Shown: positions 41,975 through 49,531 of the stretch, piece after piece
Layout: each line of letters starts with the position of its first letter
Numbering within the stretch: the first letter of the stretch is position 1
Origin: an uncultured Spartobacteria bacterium
GTDB lineage: Bacteria > Verrucomicrobiota > Verrucomicrobiia > Chthoniobacterales > Chthoniobacteraceae
DNA length: 64,000 nucleotides
Direction of reading: 5' to 3'
NCBI GenBank assembly: GCA_903882875.1
Contig: CAIRYQ010000129.1
Coordinates: 20,296-84,295 of the forward strand
The notes under the pieces: model-generated
Database searches by the model: none
What the model saw: only the letters and a program-made list of their open reading frames with translations
Told to the model about the DNA's origin: nothing
Program-made: the position numbers and the translations under genes

Positions 41975-43156
41975 CTACGCCGCCGGTGCCGGGAGCATCC
42001 GCACGCGCTGGTCGTCGAGCGGCAGCTTCATGGTGAGCGAGAGGCCTTTTCCAGCGTCGTTCAGCAGCTCGATCTCGCCGCCGTGTTCGCGGACGATGCG
42101 GCGGACGATGAGCAGACCGAGGCCGCTGCCCGCGGCCTTTGTGGTAAAGTAGGGCTCGAAAATTTTGCTCATCTCGGCCTCGGGAATTCCGCCGCCACTG
42201 TCGGCGAAGGTGATGCTCACGAAGCGGTCGTCCATATCCGTGCGGATGCGGAGGATGCCGCCGGCTTTCATCGCCTGGAATGCGTTGCGGATGACGTTGA
42301 AGAACGCCTGCTTGATCTGCGTGCGATCGAGTTCGAGCAGCGGAAGGTCGGAGCGCAGCTCGGTCTCGATGATGATGCTGCGGTCGGTCGTCTCGGCGTT
42401 CAAAAAGCGGACGCTCTCCTCGACGAGCTGGTTCACATTTTCGAGGCGGCGCTCCAGTCGCGCGGGACGGATCGCGCCGAGGAACTGCCGGATGATCGTG
42501 TCGAGCCGCGAGATTTCCTCCTTCGCGATGTCCACGCTGCCGAGCAGATCCTTGCGCTGCGATTCGGGGAGCTTGCGCAGTTTGCGCGCGAGAAGCTGGA
42601 GCTGGATGTTGAGTGAGTTGAGCGGATTGCCGACCTCGTGCGCGACGCCCGCGGCGAGCATCGTGAGCGCGTTCATGCGCTCGCTCTGGATGGTCTCCTC
42701 CGTGCTCTTGCGGCTCTCGGTGATGTCGCGGAGGATCACCGCGTAGCCGATGAGCTCCTGCTCGGCCGCACCGCGTTTCTTGCCGGGTGATTTTTCCACG
42801 CGCAGCGGCGTGACGTAAAAATTCAGGAACCGGTTCTGCGGGTAGAAAACCTCCATGTCGCGCGACACGGATTTTTCCGCCGCGGCGATGGCATTCCAGT
42901 CGAGCCCGCGGAGCTGCGACGCGAGCGGACGGCCCTTCGCCGCATCGCGCTCGATGCCGAAAAATCCGCACGCGGTGCGATTGAGATACGTGATGTGGCC
43001 CGCGGGATCGGTGACGATGACGCCCTCGTGCAGCGCGTCGAAAATCGTCTCGAAGAATCCTTTCTCATCGGCGAGCCGGTGGACGTAGTCGCGGATTTCC
43101 TCGGGACGGACGCGTCCGAGGCGTTCGAGGAGCTTGTCGAGGAAACCGGAGTTCAT
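41975..43156 (-). CDS. PAS-domain sensor histidine kinase, NtrB-like
   Basis: 393 residues. PAS domain about 33-150 (IFDALHEGVIVTDPAGHITYLNRTA, AVILRDITESRK), H-box LAAGVAHEVGNPLNSL with His173, N-box FFNVIRNAFQAM, G1 DSGGGIP, F-box IFEPYFTTK and G2 SGLGLLIVRRIV. Cytosolic, without membrane helices, of the NtrB/atoS-type HisKA class that usually phosphorylates a sigma-54 activator; no such regulator is adjacent. The A-x-FF-I tail of the PAS domain leaves the ligand unknown. Confidence 0.9.
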   Translation of the reverse strand: MNSGFLDKLLERLGRVRPEEIRDYVHRLADEKGFFETIFDALHEGVIVTDPAGHITYLNRTACGFFGIERDAAKGRPLASQLRGLDWNAIAAAEKSVSRDMEVFYPQNRFLNFYVTPLRVEKSPGKKRGAAEQELIGYAVILRDITESRKSTEETIQSERMNALTMLAAGVAHEVGNPLNSLNIQLQLLARKLRKLPESQRKDLLGSVDIAKEEISRLDTIIRQFLGAIRPARLERRLENVNQLVEESVRFLNAETTDRSIIIETELRSDLPLLELDRTQIKQAFFNVIRNAFQAMKAGGILRIRTDMDDRFVSITFADSGGGIPEAEMSKIFEPYFTTKAAGSGLGLLIVRRIVREHGGEIELLNDAGKGLSLTMKLPLDDQRVRMLPAPAA

Positions 43157-43283
43157 GCGCGCTGTGCATAACCGCCGCGGCGCGCTTGCGGAAGCAAAAG
43201 GGCGGAGGCTGGCGCGGCACCCGCCTTCCTCGCCGTGTGCCCTGCGGGTGTTCGATGCAGTGTGCTACCCGAGCGGAAATGCG

Positions 43284-44594
43284 CTACCGGGCCTCGACGC
43301 GGAAACAGAAATTTTCGGCGCTCGCGCCGCCCTTGCCGTCGCGGACGATGGCGAACACGCGGTAGTTCCCCGGCTTGGCGGGCGTGCGGATGACGGCCTG
43401 ATTTTTTTCCGCGCTCACGATGGCATCGGGGAATGACGGCGGTTCCGCTTCCTTGTCGCCGCCGACCTTCAAGTCCGTGCTCTCAGCGGTTACGGTCCAC
43501 TCCCATTTGAGATCGTCGCCATCGGGATCGGTCGCCTCCGCCCGCACGGTGCAAAGCTGGCCGGGCGCGATGACCGCTTCCTTCAATTCCGACTCGAAGC
43601 GCGTGACGCGCGGGCAGCGGTTCGCCGGCCATTGGTCGGTCCATGCGCGGCACATGGCGTCCACCTGCGGCAGTTTCTCGCCGGTTTTCAGGAACATCCC
43701 GTACCACGTCGAGGTCGTCTCCTGCTTCTGCCCCCAAACGAAACAATAGCTCCCGAGGCTGATGTCCGCCGCGTCCTCGATCATCGTCTTCTGCGTGGAA
43801 AAATAAGCTGCGGCCTTGTCTCGGCTGCTGGGCTCGATGGGCGCGCCCCATTTCGTCTTCGGCACTTCCCAGTGTCCCGACGGGCCGAACTCGGCGAGCA
43901 CAAACGGCTTCTTCCAGCCTGCCGCTTTCACCGCGGCGGCGGCACCACCGGCGCCAGCGTAGGAGTTCACGCCGAGGATGTCCAAGTTCGGGTAATGTTC
44001 GAGGATGCCCTTCACCTTGGTCGGCGCGGCGCCGGCGATAACGGTCATCACGGGATGCGCGGGATCCTCCGCCTTCACGATGGCCGCGAGTTCGTTGAGT
44101 TCCTTCCAAATGCGCGGGTCGCGTCCGTCGGAAGTCGGGCCTTCCATTTCGTTGCCGAGTCCCCACACGAGCAGCGCGGGGTGATCCTTGTATTTGCGCA
44201 CCGCGGCGCGGACGGTCTCGCGCTGGCGTTTGATTTGCGCCGGGTCGGAGTAGTTGAAGCCGTGGCGTTCGTGCCCGACGTAGATGCCGGCGGCGACCGT
44301 GATGCCGAGTTCCGCACACCGGTCAATCAGCCACTTGCCATCCACCTGCTGTTCGAGCGTCTCGATACCCCACGTGCGAATCGAGTTTCCGCCATGCTCC
44401 TTCAAAAGTAAGAGATGACTCGATCCTCCCGCGCCGCGGATAAAATACGGCTTGCCGTCGCGCAGCAGGATGAAGTGCCCCTTGTCATCCTTTCCGACTT
44501 TCACCTCGCCGGCCGAGGCGCTGCCAAAATGGAACATCGTCGCGCAGACGATCGCGACGCTGCTCAGAAAACGCGCAGGGGAAAATGATTTCAT
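43284..44594 (-). CDS. Secreted glycoside hydrolase with TIM barrel (GH2/GH5-like)
   Basis: 436 residues from the ATG at 44594 with a signal peptide (MKSFSPARFLSSVAIVCATM, cleavage near SASAG). TIM-barrel: KPYFIRGAGGSSHLL, NSIRTWGIETL, LVWGLGNEMEGP with the probable acid/base Glu and FVLAEFGPSGHW with the nucleophile Glu, as in GH2 C-terminal barrels and related beta-glucanases. The last ~100 residues form an Ig/PKD-like beta-sandwich (RAEATDPDGDDLKWEWTV). A TPR protein gene precedes it by 41 bases and is likely co-expressed. Substrate unknown. Confidence 0.78.
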   Translation of the reverse strand: MKSFSPARFLSSVAIVCATMFHFGSASAGEVKVGKDDKGHFILLRDGKPYFIRGAGGSSHLLLLKEHGGNSIRTWGIETLEQQVDGKWLIDRCAELGITVAAGIYVGHERHGFNYSDPAQIKRQRETVRAAVRKYKDHPALLVWGLGNEMEGPTSDGRDPRIWKELNELAAIVKAEDPAHPVMTVIAGAAPTKVKGILEHYPNLDILGVNSYAGAGGAAAAVKAAGWKKPFVLAEFGPSGHWEVPKTKWGAPIEPSSRDKAAAYFSTQKTMIEDAADISLGSYCFVWGQKQETTSTWYGMFLKTGEKLPQVDAMCRAWTDQWPANRCPRVTRFESELKEAVIAPGQLCTVRAEATDPDGDDLKWEWTVTAESTDLKVGGDKEAEPPSFPDAIVSAEKNQAVIRTPAKPGNYRVFAIVRDGKGGASAENFCFRVEAR

Positions 44595-44635
44595 GGTGAG
44601 GAGAATCGGCGACGTGTCGGAACTTCGGGCGGGCC

Positions 44636-45103
44636 TCACTTCAGCGAGTCAAACTCCAGCGCCTTCATGCGCGTCTTCGCGCCTTCCGCCGGTTTCCAGA
44701 ACCACCCCTTCGGATCCCAGCACTGCGCGAACGGAATCTTCTCCACGAGCTGCTTGTAAGCCGCGAGCGCCTCCGTGCCTTTGTTCTGCTTCTCGAGCGC
44801 CTGTCCCATGATGAAGAGGCACGTGCCCACGTCGTTGAGCGCCCACATTTTCGCCACCGCTTCCTTGTCGCCGGTCACCGGCTCCTTGAGTCCATTTTGC
44901 ATCTCCACCGCCTGCTTCTCATACATCTTCACGCACTCCTGCGCGTAGGCGACGGCATCCGGATAGTTCTTCGAGTTGAGCGCACCCCACGCCTTGCCCG
45001 CGATGGTCGCGGAGGTGCGGTCGCCGAAATCCAACTGCTGCGCCTGCGCGGAAAGCGAGGTGAAGATCGCGATGATGAGCGGGAGCAGGAGGGTGTGTTT
45101 CAT
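44636..45103 (-). CDS. Small exported TPR-like protein
   Basis: 155 residues from the ATG at 45103 with a signal peptide (MKHTLLLPLIIAIFTSLSAQA). Helical repeats: WGALNSKNYPDAVAYAQECV and GQALEKQNKGTEALAAYKQL look like degenerate TPR units, and the C-terminus CWDPKGWFWKPAEGAKTRM is Trp-rich. Upstream of, and probably in one transcript with, the secreted glycosidase. Comparable small proteins accompany glucanases in this phylum, but the role is unproven. Confidence 0.6.
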   Translation of the reverse strand: MKHTLLLPLIIAIFTSLSAQAQQLDFGDRTSATIAGKAWGALNSKNYPDAVAYAQECVKMYEKQAVEMQNGLKEPVTGDKEAVAKMWALNDVGTCLFIMGQALEKQNKGTEALAAYKQLVEKIPFAQCWDPKGWFWKPAEGAKTRMKALEFDSLK

Positions 45104-45250
45104 AGGGATGTGTGCTGTGGGATTCGGATTTGGATGTTCGGGAAAAGGAACCGCAGGCCCCGAGGCATGGCGGTCCGCGAGAGGATGTAGTTCGGCAGAG
45201 ATGCCGCTTTCGAGGAAAACTTTCGTCTTTGTGCCAGACACATCACCACT

Positions 45251-45290
45251 CAAAAACAAATGGGCGGGCCCGCTTTCGCAGGCCCGCCCT
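45251..45290 (-). terminator. Rho-independent terminator after rplQ
   Basis: On the minus strand GGGCGGGCC (45289-45281) and GGCCCGCCC (45270-45262) pair around a 10-base loop, giving a 9-bp GC stem, followed by ATTTGTTTTTG. Placed 27 bases after the rplQ stop, it should end the rpoA-rplQ transcript. Confidence 0.85.
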
Positions 45291-45316
45291 CTGTGAGTTT
45301 TGTGAGGGACTTCGGC

Positions 45317-45832
45317 TCAGCCTTCCGCTTCGCCTTCGGTCTTTTTCTTACGCGGTGCGCGCTTCGGCTTCGCTTCGCCTTCGGCTTTCGCTTCGGGCGC
45401 GGCTTCAGCGGCGGCGGGCTTTGCGGCCTTGCCCTTCGCGGGGGTCGGCTTGGCTTCGGGCGTGGCGACGGCGGGTTTGTCCACCCACTCGATGATCGCC
45501 ATTTCGGCGGCGTCGCTGCGACGCGCGCCGAGTTTCACGATGCGCGTGTAGCCGCCCTTGCGTGCGGCATTCAGCGGCCCGATCTCGGTGAAGAGCTTGC
45601 GGACTGCGCCTTCGTTGTGGCGGAGATCGGCGAGTGCCATGCGGCGCGCGTGGAGCGTGCCGGTCTTCGCCTTGGTGACGAGCTTCTCGACGAACGGGCG
45701 GACGGCCTTCGCCTTCGCGACGGTCGTCTTGATCTGCCCGTGATCGATCAGGCTCACGGCCAGGTTCGAGAGCAGCGCATTGCGGTGCCCCTGCGTGCGG
45801 CCGAGTTTGACGGTTTTCCTTTGGTGACGCAT
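45317..45832 (-). CDS. rplQ: 50S ribosomal protein L17
   Basis: 171 residues. The first ~118 residues are canonical L17: MRHQRKTVKLGRTQGHRNALL, SLIDHGQIKTTVAKAKAVRP, and GGYTRIVKLGARRSDAAEMA. A further ~50-residue Ala/Lys/Glu/Pro tail (KGKAAKPAAAEAAPEA and a basic end) is absent from most bacterial L17. It sits by the peptide exit region of the 50S subunit. Encoded 44 bases after rpoA, the normal order. Confidence 0.97.
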   Translation of the reverse strand: MRHQRKTVKLGRTQGHRNALLSNLAVSLIDHGQIKTTVAKAKAVRPFVEKLVTKAKTGTLHARRMALADLRHNEGAVRKLFTEIGPLNAARKGGYTRIVKLGARRSDAAEMAIIEWVDKPAVATPEAKPTPAKGKAAKPAAAEAAPEAKAEGEAKPKRAPRKKKTEGEAEG

Positions 45833-45876
45833 TTCAGTGGTGTTCCTGTGTGGTGATTAGCCTTCGGTTGGCTGGA

Positions 45877-46896
45877 TTAGCCTTCGGTTGCGGGACGCAC
45901 TTCGGCGGTCGCTTCCACGAGGCCGGCCTCGAACTTCATGCCGAGCGACAGGCCGAGTCCGGTGAGCTTTTCCTTGATTTCGTTGAGCGACTTCTTTCCG
46001 AAGTTGCGGTACTTCAGCATCTCCTGCTCAGACTTCTGCGCGAGCTGGCCGACGGTGGTGATGTTCGCATTGTTCAGGCAGTTTGCCGCGCGGACGGAGA
46101 GTTCGATCTCGTTCACGGACATGTTCAGAAGCTTCTTCATCTTCTGGTTTTCCTGATTCTGCGCGGGCGCCGTCTCGTCGAATGCCACGAGTGCCTCGTC
46201 GTAGCCGTAGAATGGCTCGATGTGCTTTCGCAGGATGCTGGAGGCCTGGATGAGCGCCTCCTTGGGATCAATGCGGCCGTCGGTCCAGACTTCGATGATG
46301 AGCTTGTCGTAGTCGGTGCGCTGGCCGACGCGCGTGTTCTCCACCGCGTATTTCACGCGGGTGACGGGCGAGAAAATCGAGTCAATCGGGATCACGCCGA
46401 TCGGCATGTCCGCGTACTTGTTCTCGTCGCCGGTCGCGAAACCGCGGCCCACGCGGACGGTGAGTTCGGCCTCGAACTTCGTCTTCTTGTCGAGCGTCGC
46501 GATGATCTGCTTCTTGTTCACGACTTCGATGCCGGTGACTTCCTGGATGTCACCGGCGGTCACGTTGCCTTCCTTGTTCACGGAGATGGAAAGCGTGCGC
46601 GGCTCGTGGTCGGCGCAGATGAATTTCACCTGCTTGAGATTGAGGATGATGTCCGTCACGTCCTCGACGACTCCCGGCAGCGTCTGGAACTCATGGTTCG
46701 CGCCGGTGATCTTCACGTTGGTGATCGCGCCGCCTTCGACGGAGCTGAGCAGCACGCGACGGAGCGCGTTGCCGATGGTGACGCCGTAACCGGCCTCAAA
46801 GGGCTCGGCCACAAATTTGGCGTAGTGGGGTGTTGCAGTTGCCTCGTCCTTGACGGGCAGCTTGGGCAGTTCGAAACGGCCAAGACGTACGGACAT
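45877..46896 (-). CDS. rpoA: RNA polymerase alpha subunit
   Basis: 339 residues, full length. Assembly domain: FVAEPFEAGYGVTIGNALRRVLLSS and the GAITNVKITGANHEF segment; flexible linker around residue 240; C-terminal UP-element and activator-binding domain with NLCLNN-like ANCLNNANITTVGQL and RNFGKKSLNEIKEKL. Upstream 180 bases hold no ribosomal protein gene: rpsM, rpsK and rpsD, which normally precede rpoA, are absent here, so rpoA-rplQ are a separate unit. Leader AGAAAGAACAAACATC, no strong Shine-Dalgarno. Confidence 0.98.
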   Translation of the reverse strand: MSVRLGRFELPKLPVKDEATATPHYAKFVAEPFEAGYGVTIGNALRRVLLSSVEGGAITNVKITGANHEFQTLPGVVEDVTDIILNLKQVKFICADHEPRTLSISVNKEGNVTAGDIQEVTGIEVVNKKQIIATLDKKTKFEAELTVRVGRGFATGDENKYADMPIGVIPIDSIFSPVTRVKYAVENTRVGQRTDYDKLIIEVWTDGRIDPKEALIQASSILRKHIEPFYGYDEALVAFDETAPAQNQENQKMKKLLNMSVNEIELSVRAANCLNNANITTVGQLAQKSEQEMLKYRNFGKKSLNEIKEKLTGLGLSLGMKFEAGLVEATAEVRPATEG

Positions 46897-47075
46897 GATG
46901 TTTGTTCTTTCTATGAGTCGCTGGGTTTCCCTCGGCGCATGGCGGCCCGCGGCCTGACGACCGGGACCCGAGGACCAACAGCGCGATGTAGTGTGCGCAA
47001 ATTCGGAGGGCGGAGAGAAGCGGATGCGCGAAGAAATGCAACCGCTATTTTTGCAGCGTCCTCATTTGGCAAATT

Positions 47076-49211
47076 TCAGACCAGCGTCTTGATCCGGCGC
47101 TCCAGATCCTGCCGCGGGATCAAATCCACCACCTGCACCCGATCCGGCAGCAGACGGACCAGCAGCCGGAAATCAATCCCGATCCGTTGTCTTGTGATTT
47201 CAGGGCACGCCTTCAGCCGCACGGCTCCTACATATGCCGACGACTCCCCTGCCGCCAGCCGGCCCAGCATCGTCATCGTTCCGCGCGCCACGGATTTCGG
47301 CAGGCTCGCCAGTTTTTCCCGGAAATCCTTGGGGAACTCGATCGTCCGCACCGGCTGGTTCCCGTCCGCCTCCTGCGGGAGCAGCAAGTCCTCCTCGTGA
47401 TCCGCCTCCTCATGCGCTGCCGGAGCCGCGGCTGGCTTTTGCCGCAGGGTGTCGAGCGCCTCGTGCGCTTCCTGAAGTTCGCGCCGCAGCGCGTTGCGCT
47501 CATTGTGCCGTTCCTTCAGCGCGGACTTCAGCTCATCCACCTTGTGCCGCAATTCCTTCAGCGCAGCATCGTCCGCCGCAGCCGCCGGTGCATTCGCCAG
47601 CCCGGCGGATGGCTCCTCCTGCTCCTCGGACGGCTGCTGCTGCAAGGCCAGTTGCTCCCGCCGTGCCAGCTCCCTTTCCAGCCGGTCCACATTCTCGCGG
47701 TAGCGGCGCGTCTCCATCAGCTTGTCATTCAGCCGCTGCTGCACTTCGCGCAATGCCGCCGCCTCCTTGCCGGTGCCCGAACGCTGTTCGAGGAAAAGGT
47801 GATCCATCACGTCGCTGATTGGATCCTCCGGCTTGAGGTTCAGCTTGTCGCGCGTCTCCAGCAAAAGCCTCAGCAGCCCCGTCGCATGCTCCCGCGGAAG
47901 CGTGGGCAGCATCCCGCGCGCAATCATGATTCCGATGCCGGGGAGCTGCGACTTCATCAGCGTCTCCGCAAAGCTGGCGAGCTGCGACGGCTTGGGACCG
48001 TCCTGCAGGAAGAACCACGACGCCTGCCTCAGCACATCCACCGTCTTGGCCGGATCATTCTCGGAAAGGAACATGCTCAGCGCCCCCACGCGGTGCTCCG
48101 CGGCGTCCGGGCGCAGCACCATCATCCGGTCCACCAGATCCTTCCTGCGCGCCTGTGCGATGCGGATCGAGATGTTGTCCCACGCCTCCTCCAGTTCCTT
48201 GCTGTAGCCGATCTTCTCCATCGCCTCCACGCAGCGATCCCACAGCCCACCCCGGCAAAGACACGCCAGGTAATTCATCCGCAGGGCCGGCGGGATCTTC
48301 ACCGGATCAAACCGCGCCGCCTCGATAGGCGTCGTCGCATCCATGTCCACCGCCGTCAGGTAATTCTCCGGATTCGCCCGCAGCGCCATCTCCGTCACCC
48401 CGGCGATGCTCGTGGAATGGCGCAGCGTCTCCGCATCCTTCTCCGCGCAGCACTGCTTGTATTTCTTCCCGCTCCCGCACGGGCATTTCTCATTCCGGCC
48501 CACGCGGGGCACCGCCCTCCGCATCGTGTTCCCCTGCGCCAGCGTCCGGCGCTCCGTCTTCGGCACCATGTCCAGGGGCGGCTTGCGCCAGATCACCATC
48601 ATCTGCTCCGCCAGCGTGTTCGAGCCTTCCGTCCAGAGCTTGATCCTCGGGTCATCCGGCCCCTTGCACTTCTGGATCGCCTCCAGCAGCGAAGCCAGCC
48701 CCGGATCCCCGCAGAGATGCGCCACCGCGTAGAGCATCCCCGTCTCATACACATGGTCGCCCTTCCACCCCGCCACCGTCCGCGCCGCCGTCCGCGCATG
48801 GGAGAGCAGCGTCCCCGGAAGCCTGTTGCCGCCGTGCCCGTCCACATGGAAGCGCGCCGCGAGATAGATCGCGCTCGGCACCAGTTCAAAGGGCAGCGCC
48901 GACCCCGTCACCGCCTCCACCAGCGCCGCGGCCACGTCCCCCTGCATGTGGCACGCGAAGGCCCCGAGCAGCCACTTGTCCGGCAGCAGCATCGCCCCGC
49001 GCGCCAGATGCCGCGCCTGCACCGCGCGCCCCGCGTGCAGCCCCGCGTGGGCCGTCACCACAAACTCGATGTCATCGCAGTGCGCCACCAGCTCCCCGAG
49101 CACCGCATCCAGCGCCGCATCATCCTCCGGCAAATGCAGCGCCACCTCCTGCACCGTGGCCTGCGTGTAGGGCAGGCGCGCAATCAGATCCTTCAGTTCT
49201 GGAGTCGTCAT
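47076..49211 (-). CDS. SEC-C motif / coiled-coil protein with RelE-like C-terminal domain
   Basis: 711 residues, cytosolic. N-terminal ~220 residues are helical HEAT/TPR-like (LPYTQATVQEVALHLPEDDA). A SEC-C zinc motif follows at about 236-255: VGRNEKCPCGSGKKYKQCC. Another helical repeat region, then a coiled coil around 505-600 (REVQQRLNDKLMETRRYREN). The last ~85 residues (FPKDFREKLASLPKSVARG, RIGIDFRLLVRLLPDRVQVV, RQDLERRIKTL) fit the RelE/ParE toxin-like fold, with a conserved basic residue pattern. A single fused protein of this build is unusual; function unknown. Confidence 0.65.
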   Translation of the reverse strand: MTTPELKDLIARLPYTQATVQEVALHLPEDDAALDAVLGELVAHCDDIEFVVTAHAGLHAGRAVQARHLARGAMLLPDKWLLGAFACHMQGDVAAALVEAVTGSALPFELVPSAIYLAARFHVDGHGGNRLPGTLLSHARTAARTVAGWKGDHVYETGMLYAVAHLCGDPGLASLLEAIQKCKGPDDPRIKLWTEGSNTLAEQMMVIWRKPPLDMVPKTERRTLAQGNTMRRAVPRVGRNEKCPCGSGKKYKQCCAEKDAETLRHSTSIAGVTEMALRANPENYLTAVDMDATTPIEAARFDPVKIPPALRMNYLACLCRGGLWDRCVEAMEKIGYSKELEEAWDNISIRIAQARRKDLVDRMMVLRPDAAEHRVGALSMFLSENDPAKTVDVLRQASWFFLQDGPKPSQLASFAETLMKSQLPGIGIMIARGMLPTLPREHATGLLRLLLETRDKLNLKPEDPISDVMDHLFLEQRSGTGKEAAALREVQQRLNDKLMETRRYRENVDRLERELARREQLALQQQPSEEQEEPSAGLANAPAAAADDAALKELRHKVDELKSALKERHNERNALRRELQEAHEALDTLRQKPAAAPAAHEEADHEEDLLLPQEADGNQPVRTIEFPKDFREKLASLPKSVARGTMTMLGRLAAGESSAYVGAVRLKACPEITRQRIGIDFRLLVRLLPDRVQVVDLIPRQDLERRIKTLV

Positions 49212-49330
49212 AGTTTCCTGGGAGGTGGAGAAAATGGAACCGCTGTTCCCACGCTCCTCGCAAAATCACGCCCCTTTCGCAAGACGGAAGGCGCACGCTC
49301 CGCTTGGGCAGCGGGACAGTTTGGATTTCA

Positions 49331-49421
49331 CTGCGAAGGGCACAAAGCACACGAAGGCGATTCAACGGGGCGCTCCGATTCATCCCATGCCTGTGCTTCG
49401 TGCGCTTCGTGTCCTTCGCAG
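49331..49421. repeat. CTTCGTG-type inverted-repeat element, copy 2
   Basis: 26-base arms 49331-49356 (CTGCGAAGGGCACAAAGCAC...) and 49396-49421 match at 23 of 26 positions around a 39-base loop. Same family as 39796-39875. It occupies the 320-base divergent gap 49212-49531, in which nothing else was seen. Confidence 0.75.
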
Positions 49422-49531
49422 TTCGATTGACCTCATTACCCCCGCTTGCCACATGCCGAGGAAAAGTGTTCATCCTCCGCGCGCATGAAGACGGCACCCA
49501 CCTCCGAACGGCCCCGGCGCGGAACGCCCGC

